Of a DNA stretch of 64,000 nucleotides, positions 30,710-40,639 are shown piece after piece. The notes under the pieces were generated by a model that saw nothing but the letters and a program-made list of their open reading frames with translations, did not search any database and was not told the origin of the DNA. Location: contig NZ_QGNA01000007.1 in the NCBI RefSeq assembly GCF_003173615.1, forward strand, positions 124,001-188,000. The letters run 5' to 3'. Position 1 is the stretch's first letter; every line of letters begins with the position of its first letter. The stretch is from Falsiroseomonas bella. Its GTDB lineage: Bacteria > Pseudomonadota > Alphaproteobacteria > Acetobacterales > Acetobacteraceae. The position numbers and the translations under genes are program-made.

Positions 30710-33148
30710 CTAACGGATCCCCGGCAAGCGCTGGCGAAGCCCCCGCAGTTGCGAGAGGAGTGCGGCGGCCTCGCGGTCGGATGCGTTCAGCGCGACTGCC
30801 GCGGCAGCCAACCGTTCCGCCTCGGTGAAGTTCCCCCGGTCGCGCTCGATCGTCGCGAGCGCCATTAGGCTGTCGCGGTGGCGCGGGTGGCGTTCGAGGT
30901 TCGCGCGCAGCACGGCCATGGCGTCCTCGGTCCGCCGCAACTGGTTCAGCGCGATGGCCTGGACATAGGCGTAGCGCGGTTCCTCCGGGCGCAATGCAGC
31001 GGCTTCCGCCAGTGACCCGATCGCATCCGCTGCGCGACCCTGGCGCGCGAGCGCAAGCGCCAGCGCGTAATGTGCCTCGGCCTCCCGCGGCTGGGCGGCG
31101 ACGGCGCGGTGCAGCGCCGCCTCGGCCGCCGCGTGCCGGCCCCGCCGCGCCTCGAAATCCGCGAGATTCACGAGCGCGCCGAGATGTGTCGCGTCGCGCG
31201 CCAGCGCTTCGCGATAGGCGGCCTCGGCGCCGGCCATGTCGCCCCGCGCGGCGAGCAGGGTGGCGATGTTCACGTGGGCCTCCGGGCGTTCGGCGGCGAC
31301 GCGCTCGCTCGCGAGCAGTTCCTCCCAGGCGCGAACGAAGGCGGGGCGCGCCGCTTCGGGCAGCGCGTCGAGCGGCACGGGGGCAAGGGCGCGTGCCGCC
31401 TCGATGCGCACCAGCCGCGTCTCGTCGCCCAGGAAGCGCGCGGCGTGCAGCCGGTTGCGCGGGTGCAGGCCGTCAAGCGTGCGCAGCGCCGCGGCGCGTA
31501 CCAGCGGATCGGGGTCAAGCAACGCGGCACCGATCGCCTGCGCCGTGGCCGGGGAAGGCGGCATGGGCAGCAGCGAGACGGCGGTCGCCCGCAGGATAGG
31601 CGCACGCGAACGGTCCGTCGCGATGGCGGCCAGCAGAGCATCCCCCCCTGCGCGTCCTTCCCGCCCCGCGACGATGGCCAGCGCGGGGTGCGGGTCGTCG
31701 CGTCGACGCGGCCCGAACCACTCCACGATCTGTCGTGCCGCCCAGGATTGCGGTCGGTCCGTGTGGCAGGATGTGCAGGTGTCCGGCGCGCCGATCTGCG
31801 CCGCGACATCGGGCCGCGGCACGCTGAAGGCGTGGTCCCGCCGGCGGTCCACGCCCATGTAGGTCACCGCGGGCATGTGGCAGGACACGCATTGCGCCCC
31901 CGCGCTGCCGGACGGATGGCGATGATGCTCGGCCGTGTCGAAGCGTTCGGGCAGATGGCATTGCGCGCACACCGCGTTGCCTTCCGCGCGCAACGTGCCG
32001 CGATGCGGGTCGTGGCAATCCGCGCAGACCACGCCGGCGCGGCTCATGCGCGACTGCGCGAAAGAGCCCCATTCGAAGACTTCGCCCTGGATCTGGCCAT
32101 CGGCGTGGTACTCGCCGCGTTCGAGCAGCAGCGGCGCGTGGGTGTCGAGAAAGCGCTGGCCCGGCGACGGGTCCGCCACCAGCGGGCGGGCGCGGGCATG
32201 GCAGGGGGCGCAGGTCTCGACCTGCGCGGCGGTCGATTGGCGCGGCGGGCCTTCCCAGCGCGCGATGCCGCGCGGGTCGTCGGCCGCGAAGCGCCAGGCG
32301 CCGCCGGAGCGGTCCCGCAGCCGGACGGAGAGGCCGCGATGCGGGTCCTCGCCAAGCGCGCCGGCCTGCGCCCAGGCGACATGCGCGGCACTCGGCCCGT
32401 GGCAGCTCTCGCAGCCGACGCTGATCTCGGTCCAGCGCGTGTCGTAGCGGTCCGTCGCCGCGTCGTAGCCGCGCACCAGCCCGGTCGAGTGGCAGGACGC
32501 GCACATGAAGTTCCAGGTCTGCTCGCGGCCGGTCCAGTGCAGAGGGTCGGTCGCGGGCAGCGGCTCGTTCGCCATCAGGTGGTACCAGCGCTGGCCGCCG
32601 TGCTCGCGTGGCCGGCTGTCCCAGGCCCAGGGCAGCGCCTGGCGGCGCCCGTCGGGAAACAGCACGAGGTATTGCTGCAGCGGATCGACGCCGAAGGTCT
32701 CAGTGATGGTGAAGTCCGCGACCGTTCCATCGGGCCCATCCGTGCGAATGACGTAGCGGTCTCCGTCCCGCCGGAAGGTCGCGGTGTGGCGGCCGTCGGT
32801 GACGGTCACGCCGGAGAAGTCGCCGAGCACATTCGCCGGCGCCGCGGCGGCCATGGCGCGGGCATGGTCGCTCTCTCGCCAGGCGGCGGCCTGCGGCGCG
32901 TGACAGGTGGCGCAGGTGGCTGAGCCGACGAAGCTGGCGCGCTGCTGCTCGCGCGCCGTCGGGCTGGACGGCGAGACGAGCAGCGCCGCCAGGAGCACGG
33001 GGATGCAGACGAGGGCCGCGACACAAACCAACGCAGCCCAATGAGGCCCTACCCCGGTCGCTTCCCGTGCATCCGATGGTTCGCTCACGGCGTTACGATG
33101 CGCCGGAGGTTCCTGACCGCCGCGCGGGCGGCTGGCACCCTGCCCCAC
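30710..33148 (-). CDS. Octaheme c-type cytochrome with HEAT-like and TPR domains
   Basis: A 812-residue protein. A membrane anchor (WAALVCVAALVCIPVLLAALLV) lies at about 36-58. Eight CxxCH haem motifs follow: CATCH, CASCH, CESCH, CAPCH, CADCH, CAQCH, CVSCH and CTSCH. Then comes a HEAT-like segment (LRATAVSLLP, VRAAALRTLDG, VRIEAARALAP) and TPRs in the last 220 residues (PEAHVNIATLLAARGD, HLGALVNLADFEARRGRH, AEAHYALALALARQGR, RYAYVQAIALNQLRR). It should face the periplasm and move electrons in a protein complex. A GTG at codon 21 is an alternative start. Confidence 0.85.
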   Translation of the reverse strand: MGQGASRPRGGQEPPAHRNAVSEPSDAREATGVGPHWAALVCVAALVCIPVLLAALLVSPSSPTAREQQRASFVGSATCATCHAPQAAAWRESDHARAMAAAAPANVLGDFSGVTVTDGRHTATFRRDGDRYVIRTDGPDGTVADFTITETFGVDPLQQYLVLFPDGRRQALPWAWDSRPREHGGQRWYHLMANEPLPATDPLHWTGREQTWNFMCASCHSTGLVRGYDAATDRYDTRWTEISVGCESCHGPSAAHVAWAQAGALGEDPHRGLSVRLRDRSGGAWRFAADDPRGIARWEGPPRQSTAAQVETCAPCHARARPLVADPSPGQRFLDTHAPLLLERGEYHADGQIQGEVFEWGSFAQSRMSRAGVVCADCHDPHRGTLRAEGNAVCAQCHLPERFDTAEHHRHPSGSAGAQCVSCHMPAVTYMGVDRRRDHAFSVPRPDVAAQIGAPDTCTSCHTDRPQSWAARQIVEWFGPRRRDDPHPALAIVAGREGRAGGDALLAAIATDRSRAPILRATAVSLLPMPPSPATAQAIGAALLDPDPLVRAAALRTLDGLHPRNRLHAARFLGDETRLVRIEAARALAPVPLDALPEAARPAFVRAWEELLASERVAAERPEAHVNIATLLAARGDMAGAEAAYREALARDATHLGALVNLADFEARRGRHAAAEAALHRAVAAQPREAEAHYALALALARQGRAADAIGSLAEAAALRPEEPRYAYVQAIALNQLRRTEDAMAVLRANLERHPRHRDSLMALATIERDRGNFTEAERLAAAAVALNASDREAAALLSQLRGLRQRLPGIR

Positions 33149-33172
33149 GACAACATCCGCCCATGTTCGACC

Positions 33173-34051
33173 CTACCGCGGAAAGAGGAACTGCAACTGG
33201 GCACGCAATTGCCACTCCGGTCCGATATCCGGGCGCACGACATTGTAGTAGGCGCCGATTTGCGCGTTCACCGGCTGGCTGCCGATCCGGAAGACTTGGC
33301 CCGCCGACAATCCGACCGGGACTGTCCATTGGTCGCCGCTGCGCGCTTCCCAATTCGCAGTGATGATCGGCGAGAACGAGAGGTAGGTGCCCGGCGATTG
33401 TGGAATATTATAGCTGAGGACGGGCTGGAAGAGGAAGTTGTTGTACTTGTTGCTGCCCTCGCCGCCGATGGACCAGACGTTGTTGACCAGGCCGCCGATC
33501 GTCCATTGTCCCGCCATCGTCAGCGCGACGGCGGTCGGGCCGACGCCCCAGGCCCTGCTGCCGAGCACCTCGTCGGTGACCGTTGGGGCCTGACCCACGA
33601 CCCCCACGCCCCAGATCAGCCGGCCGGACTGCGCGGGCGTCAGGAAGGCCGAGACCTGCAACGCGCCGAGCCCGAAGGTCGTGCCCTCCCCCGGCGCGAA
33701 GCCGGGTTGGGAAATCACCGGCAGGATCGTCCGGGTGATGATGTTCCAGTCCTCGTTGAGGCCGAAGGGGATCACCGGCTGGATATTCAGGATGTTCTGC
33801 GTGTGGTTCCGGGGGCCGTAGTTGAAGTTCGTGTTGTTCTGGAACGGCACGCTGATCAGGTTGGCGACCGGGTTCTGCGTCTGACGGGCGAGCGCGTCCG
33901 CATCCATCCCCGGGGGGGCGCCGGGCGGCGGCGCGGCCGGAGCCGTCTGCGCCGCGAGGCGTCCCGGAAGCGGGACGCAGGCGCCAAGGGCGCAGGCAGT
34001 GGTGGCGAGACGTAGGTCTCGCTTCCACCGTGGGTCATGTTGTGCAGCCAT
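33173..34051 (-). CDS. Outer-membrane transporter-like beta-barrel protein
   Basis: A 292-residue protein with a signal peptide (LATTACALGACVPLPGRLAAQ) and a Pro/Ala-rich linker, then long amphipathic strands (NTNFNYGPRNHTQNILNIQP, WNIITRTILPVISQPGF, QWTVPVGLSAGQVFRIG) and the barrel-type C terminus LQFLFPR. Proteins of this kind are usually annotated as neuromedin-like or generic transporters. It lies between the cytochrome and sulfatase 2 on the same strand, only four bases after the sulfatase stop, so the two are probably co-transcribed. Confidence 0.7.
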   Translation of the reverse strand: MAAQHDPRWKRDLRLATTACALGACVPLPGRLAAQTAPAAPPPGAPPGMDADALARQTQNPVANLISVPFQNNTNFNYGPRNHTQNILNIQPVIPFGLNEDWNIITRTILPVISQPGFAPGEGTTFGLGALQVSAFLTPAQSGRLIWGVGVVGQAPTVTDEVLGSRAWGVGPTAVALTMAGQWTIGGLVNNVWSIGGEGSNKYNNFLFQPVLSYNIPQSPGTYLSFSPIITANWEARSGDQWTVPVGLSAGQVFRIGSQPVNAQIGAYYNVVRPDIGPEWQLRAQLQFLFPR

Positions 34052-34055
34052 GGCG

Positions 34056-36497
34056 TCAGTTCCGCGACGCCTGCGGCAGCGTGGAGGCGCCGAGATTGAA
34101 CTGCAGGTTGCGCAGCGTCCCGGTGAAGGCGAAGGGCATCTGGTAGTCCTGCTCATCGACCGGGGTGCCGGTATCCTGCCCGACATCAAAGGGATCAGAC
34201 CACTGCAGGTAGATCGGGATGGTCCGCTCCATGCGGCGTTCCGCCACCGTGCGTCCGTTGACGGAGAGGGTGCCGACGCCGCCACGACCCACCGGTGGGC
34301 CCGACGCATCGGGGCGCCATTCGAAGACGATGCTGTGGCGGCCGGGGGGCAGCGCCTCCGTCCCCTCCCACTTCGTCCGCTCGATGTCGAGGAAGTTCCA
34401 GGTCCAGACCGGCCGGCCCTCCCGCAGGTAGAAGCCATAGCCCCCGAAGCGGCCGCCGTGCGTGACCAGCATGCCGTTCGCACCGCCTTGCGGCACCTCG
34501 ATCTCCGCCGTCACGCGATAGGCGCGATTGAGGATCGATGGTGCGCTGTCCGAGGTCAGGCCGACGCCCGTGCCGCTGTAGTTGAACACCGTGCGGCCGG
34601 CCGCGAAGCCGGGTCGCTCCACCAGCAGGCGATCGAGCGTCGAGTTGGCCATCGGCAGCACGCCGAAGCGCGTCGCCTCCACCAGGAACAGCTGCTGCAG
34701 GTCGCGCAGCCGGTCGGGGTGCTGTGCCGCGAGGTTCCGCGACTGCGTCGGGTCCTCCGCCAGGTTATAGAGTTCCCAGGCGTAGCCGTTCACCACATCC
34801 GCGGGGGGCGGGCTCGTGCTGTCCCAGGGCGGGTTGGCCGGCGTCGTATTGGCGTACCAGCCGTCGTGGTAGATGCCGCGATTGCCGAACATCTCGAAGT
34901 GCTGCGTGCGCCGGCGCGACGGCGCCCGCGCGTTCGCCGCATCGAAGGTGTAGGCCATGCTGACGCCCTCGATGGGGCGCTGCGGCACGCCGTTCACCAT
35001 CTGCGGCTCGGGGATGCCGATCGCCTCGAGGATGGTCGGCGCCACGTCGATCACATGATGGAACTGGTGGCGGATCGCGCCGCGGTCCGCGATGCGGCGC
35101 GGCCAGGAGATCGCCATGCCGTTGCGCGTGCCGCCGAAGTGGGAGCCGACCTGCTTCAACCAGCGGTAGGGAGTGCTGAAGGCCCAGGCCCAGCCGGCCG
35201 CCATGTGGTTGTAGGTGCGTTCGGTGCCCCAGGCGTCCATCAGGCGGAGCTGTGCCGCGACCGGCGTCTCGATGCCGTTGAAGTAGGCAACCTCGTTCGG
35301 CGTGCCGCGCAGCTGCCCCTCGCTGGAGGCGCCGTTGTCGCCGCTGATGTAGATGACCAGCGTGTTGTCGATCTGGCCGGCATCCTCGACCGCCTGGATG
35401 ACGCGGCCGATCTCGTGGTCGGTATAGGCCAGGAAGGCGGCATAGACCTCGACCTGGCGGATGAACAGGCGGCGCTCGTCGGCCGAGAGGCTGGCCCAGC
35501 GCGGCAGCTGTTCCGGCCAGGGTGTCAGCACCGCATTCGGCGGGAGCACGCCGAGGCGTTGCTGGTTGGCGAAGATCTGCTCGCGCAGCGCCTCCCACCC
35601 CATGTCGAAGCGACCGCGGAAGCGCGCGATCCATTCGGCCGGCGGCTGGTGCGGCGCATGGGTCCCGGCCGGAGCGTATTTGACGAACCAAGGCCGGCCA
35701 GGCGCCGCTTCGCGCTGCGTGCGGATGTAGGCGATCGCATCATCCGCCATGGCGGTGGAGAGGTTCCAGCCCGGATTGCCGAGGAAGGGCTGGATGCGTG
35801 TCGTGTTGCGGAACAGGTTGCCGGGCTGCCACTGGTGCGTGTCGCCGCCGACGAAGCCGTAGAAGTAGTCGAAGCCCTGCCCGTTCGGCCAGCGCGTGAA
35901 GGGGCCGACAGGGCTCGCCTCCCACGGCGGCACGTTGTGGTTCTTGCCGAACCAGGACGTGGCGTAGCCGTTCTGCCGCAGTGTCTCCGCGATCGTCGCC
36001 GTCTCGGCCGGGATGATGGCGTTGTAGCCGGGGAAGCCGGTGGACAGCTCCGTGATCACGCCGGAGCCGACCGAATGCGGGTTGCGCCCGGTCAGCAGCG
36101 AGGCTCGCGTCGGCGAGCAGAGGGCGGTGGTGTGGAACTGCGTGTAACGCAGCCCGGCCTGGGCCACGCGCTCCAGCGCCGGCGTCTCGATGATGCCGCC
36201 GAAGGTGGAGGGCGCGCCGAAGCCGACATCGTCGGTGATGATCAGGAGCACGTTCGGCGCGTTCTCGGGCGCGCCGAGCGCGGGCGGCCAGGCCGGCGTG
36301 CTCTCCCGCGCGGAGGGCGCGATGATGCCCTCGAAGCGGCCGGGCGGCGCGGGCAGGACACGTGAGTTGGGGAACTCCACCGCGTTGGGCGCCCCCGGCG
36401 TGCCACGCAGTTGCTGCGCCGCGGCCGGCGGCGCGGCGAACCCGAAGGCCAGCATCGTGACCACGATCCCGGTTGCGAGTGTTCCAAGAACCCTCAT
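34056..36497 (-). CDS. Exported arylsulfatase, paralogue 2
   Basis: A 813-residue sulfatase with signal peptide (1-28, ending AAPPAAAQQ), NVLLIITDDVGFG (DD at 89-90) and CSPTRASLLTGR with C127 as expected formylglycine site. It aligns with paralogue 1 from end to end without net length change, and most motifs are identical. A GGGAGG ribosome site lies seven bases before the ATG at 36497; the open frame up to 36758 is not protein-like. Probably acts with the barrel protein encoded immediately downstream in uptake or release of sulfated compounds. Confidence 0.92.
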   Translation of the reverse strand: MRVLGTLATGIVVTMLAFGFAAPPAAAQQLRGTPGAPNAVEFPNSRVLPAPPGRFEGIIAPSARESTPAWPPALGAPENAPNVLLIITDDVGFGAPSTFGGIIETPALERVAQAGLRYTQFHTTALCSPTRASLLTGRNPHSVGSGVITELSTGFPGYNAIIPAETATIAETLRQNGYATSWFGKNHNVPPWEASPVGPFTRWPNGQGFDYFYGFVGGDTHQWQPGNLFRNTTRIQPFLGNPGWNLSTAMADDAIAYIRTQREAAPGRPWFVKYAPAGTHAPHQPPAEWIARFRGRFDMGWEALREQIFANQQRLGVLPPNAVLTPWPEQLPRWASLSADERRLFIRQVEVYAAFLAYTDHEIGRVIQAVEDAGQIDNTLVIYISGDNGASSEGQLRGTPNEVAYFNGIETPVAAQLRLMDAWGTERTYNHMAAGWAWAFSTPYRWLKQVGSHFGGTRNGMAISWPRRIADRGAIRHQFHHVIDVAPTILEAIGIPEPQMVNGVPQRPIEGVSMAYTFDAANARAPSRRRTQHFEMFGNRGIYHDGWYANTTPANPPWDSTSPPPADVVNGYAWELYNLAEDPTQSRNLAAQHPDRLRDLQQLFLVEATRFGVLPMANSTLDRLLVERPGFAAGRTVFNYSGTGVGLTSDSAPSILNRAYRVTAEIEVPQGGANGMLVTHGGRFGGYGFYLREGRPVWTWNFLDIERTKWEGTEALPPGRHSIVFEWRPDASGPPVGRGGVGTLSVNGRTVAERRMERTIPIYLQWSDPFDVGQDTGTPVDEQDYQMPFAFTGTLRNLQFNLGASTLPQASRN

Positions 36498-36868
36498 CGG
36501 CCTGCCTCCCTCAAGGAACCGCGCGGTACGCCTGCGCGCACCCCGATCCCACCACGCAATGTTGCGTGAGTATGGCCGCCGCGTCCTGCGGCCTCGCCCG
36601 AAGACCATATCCAAAATCGGCAATCCGCCCGCGGCACGAGAACAGGGTGCGGGCGCATCGGATTGCCTGGTCCGCATGCCCACGCCGGGAGCAGGATCGT
36701 GGCCGCCGCCACTCGCGTCGTGTCTGTCGGAGGCGCCGCGGTCGTGTAACGCGCCCAAGGTGGTGCCTCGTCATCCCGGATGACTCCAGTAGAGCGCAAT
36801 ACAGGCCCATGCGTGTCGTGCGCCCGATCTTCCTTCGGCAGTTGCGGTGCGGGGGCGTCGCGCGCCGG
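36498..36868. other. Gene-free stretch upstream of sulfatase 2
   Basis: No supported gene. It should contain the promoter of the leftward sulfatase 2 operon and the 3' end of the patatin transcript. I see no clear hairpin or operator. Confidence 0.4.
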
Positions 36869-38080
36869 TCACCGCGGCGGGCGCTTGGCCCAGTCGTAGC
36901 CGCGCCGGCCGCGCGCGTAGCCATAGTCGAACAGCGCGCGCATGAAGCCCTGGTCGAAGGGTGCGGGGAGCTCCTTGTCGAAATCGCTGCCGATGAAGGC
37001 CAGGTTGAAGCCGACGCGGTCGCGCTGCGTGTCCGCGTAGATGCGCAGCACGTCGTTGAATCCACTGGCCGAGATCATGGTGGAGATGGCCCGCCCGGCG
37101 ATGCCGAGCGTGCGGCGTTCCACCCGTGCCCATTCAGGGTCGAGCCGCGCATTGCGGATGACATAGACCTCGACGTCGCGCGCGGCGGTGCCGCGGGCGA
37201 TCCGTTCGCGCCGCGCCCGGCCCACCGAGGACGGGTAAAGGAAGGCCTGCGCGAAGGCGCCACCATCGACATGCATCTCCTGCATCGCCTCTCCATCCAC
37301 CGTCACGTCAATCATGACCGGCGTGAAGATGGCCGGCATCGCAGACGAGGCCAGCAGGATGCGGCGCACCAGGTCGAGCGCCCGGGGATGGCCGCTGCGG
37401 GCGATCGCGCCGACGTTCCAGATCACCGGCACCTGCGCGTCGAGGTTGGTGGTGCCGATCAGCAGCAGGCGCCCGTCATCATAGGCACGCGCGATCGCCG
37501 CGAGCATCGCTTCGTCGAGATACCTGGAGATGGTGCGGAACAGCGGTGTGGTGTCGGCGAGGGATTCGTCGAACACCGCCCGGATCAGCCCGCGCGATTC
37601 CGCGATGTCTGCCAGGGTGAGCTGCGTGTAGACCGCGCGCAGTTGCGGGTCGTAGTCGCGGCCGAGGAAGGCGAAGGGGGCGCTCAGCGCGCCGGTGCTG
37701 ACCCCGGTCACCACGTTGAAGTCGGGGCGCGTGCCCAGGTCAGACCAGCCACACAGCAGCCCGGCCCCGAAGGCCCCGTTCTCCCCGCCGCCCGACACCG
37801 AAAGCAGGCGGAGCGGCGGCGCCGGTGCGCCGGGCCGCAGCGCGAGCCGGCGACGCTGCCGTTCGCCGGCCGCGACGAACTCGGCCTCGATGGCGCGCAG
37901 GCCCTCGGGGGTGGCGGTCAGGAAGCGTTCGTTCGGCACGCCCAGCACCTGCGCGGCGCCTGTCCTGTCGCGCGGGACGGGCGGGCCCCGATCCGGGCTG
38001 GCACAGGCGGTCAGCCCCAGCGCCGCCGTTGTGCCGGTGGCCAGCAGCGCGCCGCGGCGCGTCAGGTATGGACGGGTCAT
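36869..38080 (-). CDS. Patatin-like phospholipase lipoprotein
   Basis: A 403-residue protein with a lipoprotein leader (RRGALLATGTTAALGLTAC, lipobox cysteine C26). The patatin catalytic parts are visible: oxyanion loop SGGGENGAFGAG (96-107), nucleophile elbow GVSTG (S128) and the DGG dyad motif in MHVDGGAF (about 277). These enzymes hydrolyse acyl esters of phospholipids. It would be anchored in the envelope. The start was placed at the leader ATG rather than the 45-base longer frame. Downstream of the AraC regulator on the same strand but 75 bases apart. Confidence 0.88.
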   Translation of the reverse strand: MTRPYLTRRGALLATGTTAALGLTACASPDRGPPVPRDRTGAAQVLGVPNERFLTATPEGLRAIEAEFVAAGERQRRRLALRPGAPAPPLRLLSVSGGGENGAFGAGLLCGWSDLGTRPDFNVVTGVSTGALSAPFAFLGRDYDPQLRAVYTQLTLADIAESRGLIRAVFDESLADTTPLFRTISRYLDEAMLAAIARAYDDGRLLLIGTTNLDAQVPVIWNVGAIARSGHPRALDLVRRILLASSAMPAIFTPVMIDVTVDGEAMQEMHVDGGAFAQAFLYPSSVGRARRERIARGTAARDVEVYVIRNARLDPEWARVERRTLGIAGRAISTMISASGFNDVLRIYADTQRDRVGFNLAFIGSDFDKELPAPFDQGFMRALFDYGYARGRRGYDWAKRPPR

Positions 38081-38155
38081 AAGCCGTGATCCTCGATTCG
38101 CCTCTGTGCTTGCATGATCCGGCATTCCCCGGATGGCCGTCGGTGACGCATGGCG

Positions 38156-39184
38156 TCATGTGGCCCGCATGCCCCAGCCCGGCGACCGGTCGTGGCCGCG
38201 GTCGCTCGCGGCGCGCATGGCGAGCGTCTCCGACGGCAGCCGGCCGAACAGCGCCCTATAGTCGCGCGCGAAATGGCCGAGATGCCAGAAGCCATGCCCG
38301 AGGGCGACCGATTTCACTAGGTCCGGGCTGTGCTGCCGGCAGAGCAATGCGCGGTGCGCCAGCATCAGCCGACGCGACTTGAGGTAGGCGTGCGGGCTCA
38401 TGCCCACTACGGCGCGGAAGGCGTTGTGCAGCCCCCGGGCTGATACGTCTAGCGCTGCGCAGAGTTCCTCCGTGTAGACCGGCCGCTCCACCTGCGCCTC
38501 CATCAACGCTTCTGCCGCCGCGACGATGCGTAGCGCCTGACCGACGGCACGCGGGCGCGGCCTGAACTCGGCCTCGGAAGCCAGGGCTGCGGCGACCTCC
38601 TCGCGCAACGACATGGCCAGGTTCCCAGCGCAATCGGGGGTCTCCAGCAGCATCGGCAGATCGTCTGCCAACTGCCGCGACGCCGAGAGCGCGCCAGCCA
38701 GCCGCGCCGCACGGTCGGGCCGCAGCGCCAGCAGGCTGACCGCCCCCCTGACGCGCATCTGCGGCGGCGCAAGCTCGGACAACTCCTCAAGCAACGGCAG
38801 CGGCAGGGCAAGGGCCGCCCAATCGAGAGGCCGCGGGCTGTTCGATGTGATCTCGGCACCGCCGAGCGCGAGGATCGCCTCCGCGGCACCGACCTCTGAG
38901 CCGTTCACCCGCGCCGGGCGCTGCGGGGCCTCCAGGTTCATCATCAGCACTGCTATTCCGGGCGCGATGCCGCCCCGCGTGACATGGGCCGAGGTGGTGG
39001 CCTGCTGCACCACCATGTCGCCCACGCGCAGCACCCGAAGCGTCGCCGCGAAGGGCTGCTCCCGGACCGGCAGGCAATCGAACTGGCCGCCGAGCAGTGC
39101 TCTCCCGAAGCCGCCCGAATCATCGAAACGGCGCGTCAGGCCCGCTGCCTGCCGTCTCTCTGCGAGAGCAGCGACGACTGTCAT
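38156..39184 (-). CDS. AraC-family transcriptional regulator
   Basis: A 342-residue protein with the two AraC helix-turn-helix motifs at the C terminus (about 235-330: YTEELCAALDVSARGLHNAF and SVALGHGFWHLGHFARDYRALFG). The N-terminal 200 residues resemble the AraC-binding-like domain of ToxR/FeaR-type regulators with unknown ligand. It lies between the patatin-like lipoprotein and the DUF2252 gene, all leftward, and may control either. Confidence 0.9.
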   Translation of the reverse strand: MTVVAALAERRQAAGLTRRFDDSGGFGRALLGGQFDCLPVREQPFAATLRVLRVGDMVVQQATTSAHVTRGGIAPGIAVLMMNLEAPQRPARVNGSEVGAAEAILALGGAEITSNSPRPLDWAALALPLPLLEELSELAPPQMRVRGAVSLLALRPDRAARLAGALSASRQLADDLPMLLETPDCAGNLAMSLREEVAAALASEAEFRPRPRAVGQALRIVAAAEALMEAQVERPVYTEELCAALDVSARGLHNAFRAVVGMSPHAYLKSRRLMLAHRALLCRQHSPDLVKSVALGHGFWHLGHFARDYRALFGRLPSETLAMRAASDRGHDRSPGWGMRAT

Positions 39185-39205
39185 GGCGCAGCGCCCCTTT
39201 CGTGT

Positions 39206-40639
39206 CTACGCTTCCAGATGCACTGTCACCGCGCCCCTTCGCACCGCGGCCTTCAGCGCGGCATGGTCGCGCTCCGCCTGGTCGGCATAGGCGACGGCGA
39301 AGTCACCGGCGGCTTCGTCGAAGGCGGCACCCGAACCAAGATAGCCCGCGATGCTCGACACCTCCGAGCTCTTGGCGTGGGCGCGCGCGAGGGACCAGCC
39401 GCAGATCCGCGCATAGAGTTCCAGTAACTCGTCGTCGAAGGTCTCGATCAGTGGCTTGATCTTCGCATCGCGGAGCTGCCGAACGTAGAACTGCTTGCCA
39501 TTCGCGCCCGTCACCCAGCCCAGGAACAGGTCCGAGGCCGGCTGCATCAGCCGCTGCCCGTTCACCACGCGCTGCCCGTGATGGGCATAGGCGCTGGCGC
39601 CAGCGAAGGGTTCGAGCACCGAGGCCGCGGCCTCCTTGAACTGCAGGAACAGGGGTTCATTCGACGCGGACATCATCAGCGCGATCCAGCAGCGCCGGCC
39701 GACGCTGCCCACACCCACCACCTTGATGGCCGCATCCACCAACCGGTAGCGGTCGAGCAGCACGCGCCGGTCGTCGCTCAGGGTTTCCCGGTAGGCTGCA
39801 AAGATCTGGCTCAGGACCTCGTCGAATTCTTGGGACCGGGCGAAGTCCGGATGAAAGATCAGCGGCGGCGTATCCCGGATTGCCGTGCGGCCACCCACGA
39901 CGCCGGCGAGCTTCGGGAAATCGAGCTCCGAGCCGCTGCCCGACAATGCCTTGTCGATGCGGGCCTTGAGAGCCGCCACGCGTGCCGCCGGCACCATGGC
40001 AAGGACATCCTCGGCGGTGACGCGCGCGTACCAGACCTCGAGGGGATGCATCGCGGCAAACTCGCGCAGGCGCTTGCGGTAGGCGCGCGCCATGGCCACC
40101 GCGGCGTCTCGCCCCTTGCCGTCCGACAGGCCGATGGACCGCGCGGCGAGCACGAAGGACGCCGCGAGCCGCTTCACGTCCCATTCCCAGGGTGCGGGCA
40201 GCGTCTCGTCGAAATCGTTGATGTCGAAGAGGATGTTGCGCTCCGGCGTCGCGAAGCCGCCGAAATTCGCCAAGTGGCAATCGCCGCAGGCCTGCACGCG
40301 CATCCCTGTGGCCGGCGTGCCCGCCAAGTCGGCCGCCATCACGGCCGCCGAACCACGGAAGAAGGCGAAGGGCGACTGCAGCATCCGCCCGTAGCGGATC
40401 GGCACCAGTTCCGGGAGACGCTCAGCGTCCGATGCTTGCAGCAGGGCAACAGGATCCTGCCGTTGCGCGGGCCGCTTCCATTCGGCGTGCGCGGTGCGAG
40501 GCAACTGGTTGCGTAGCGCCTTTCCCATCTCCATGCGCTCGGCGACAGAAGGGCCATGCAGATCGACGGCCCGGGCCGCATGCTCGGCCACAGCCGCCGG
40601 TTGCGGGATCTGAGCCGACTTCTTCTCTGTCTTCTTCAT
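39206..40639 (-). CDS. DUF2252 family protein
   Basis: A 477-residue protein of the DUF2252 family, which has a kinase-like fold: IRYGRMLQSPFAFFRGSA, GDCHLANFGGFATPE (HRD-like catalytic-loop equivalent), LFDINDFDETLPAPWEWD and VGVGSVGRRCWIALM are visible. Members are uncharacterised; phosphotransfer or aminoglycoside-kinase-like activity is only inferred from the fold. Start chosen at the ATG of MKKTEKKSAQ, since the extra upstream codons (to 40780) are not protein-like and begin at TTG. Confidence 0.85.
   Translation of the reverse strand: MKKTEKKSAQIPQPAAVAEHAARAVDLHGPSVAERMEMGKALRNQLPRTAHAEWKRPAQRQDPVALLQASDAERLPELVPIRYGRMLQSPFAFFRGSAAVMAADLAGTPATGMRVQACGDCHLANFGGFATPERNILFDINDFDETLPAPWEWDVKRLAASFVLAARSIGLSDGKGRDAAVAMARAYRKRLREFAAMHPLEVWYARVTAEDVLAMVPAARVAALKARIDKALSGSGSELDFPKLAGVVGGRTAIRDTPPLIFHPDFARSQEFDEVLSQIFAAYRETLSDDRRVLLDRYRLVDAAIKVVGVGSVGRRCWIALMMSASNEPLFLQFKEAAASVLEPFAGASAYAHHGQRVVNGQRLMQPASDLFLGWVTGANGKQFYVRQLRDAKIKPLIETFDDELLELYARICGWSLARAHAKSSEVSSIAGYLGSGAAFDEAAGDFAVAYADQAERDHAALKAAVRRGAVTVHLEA

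Noticed and set aside
33999-36365. Plus-strand open frame of 788 codons
   Set aside because: Antisense to sulfatase 2; same bias, and the equivalent frame appears antisense to sulfatase 1.
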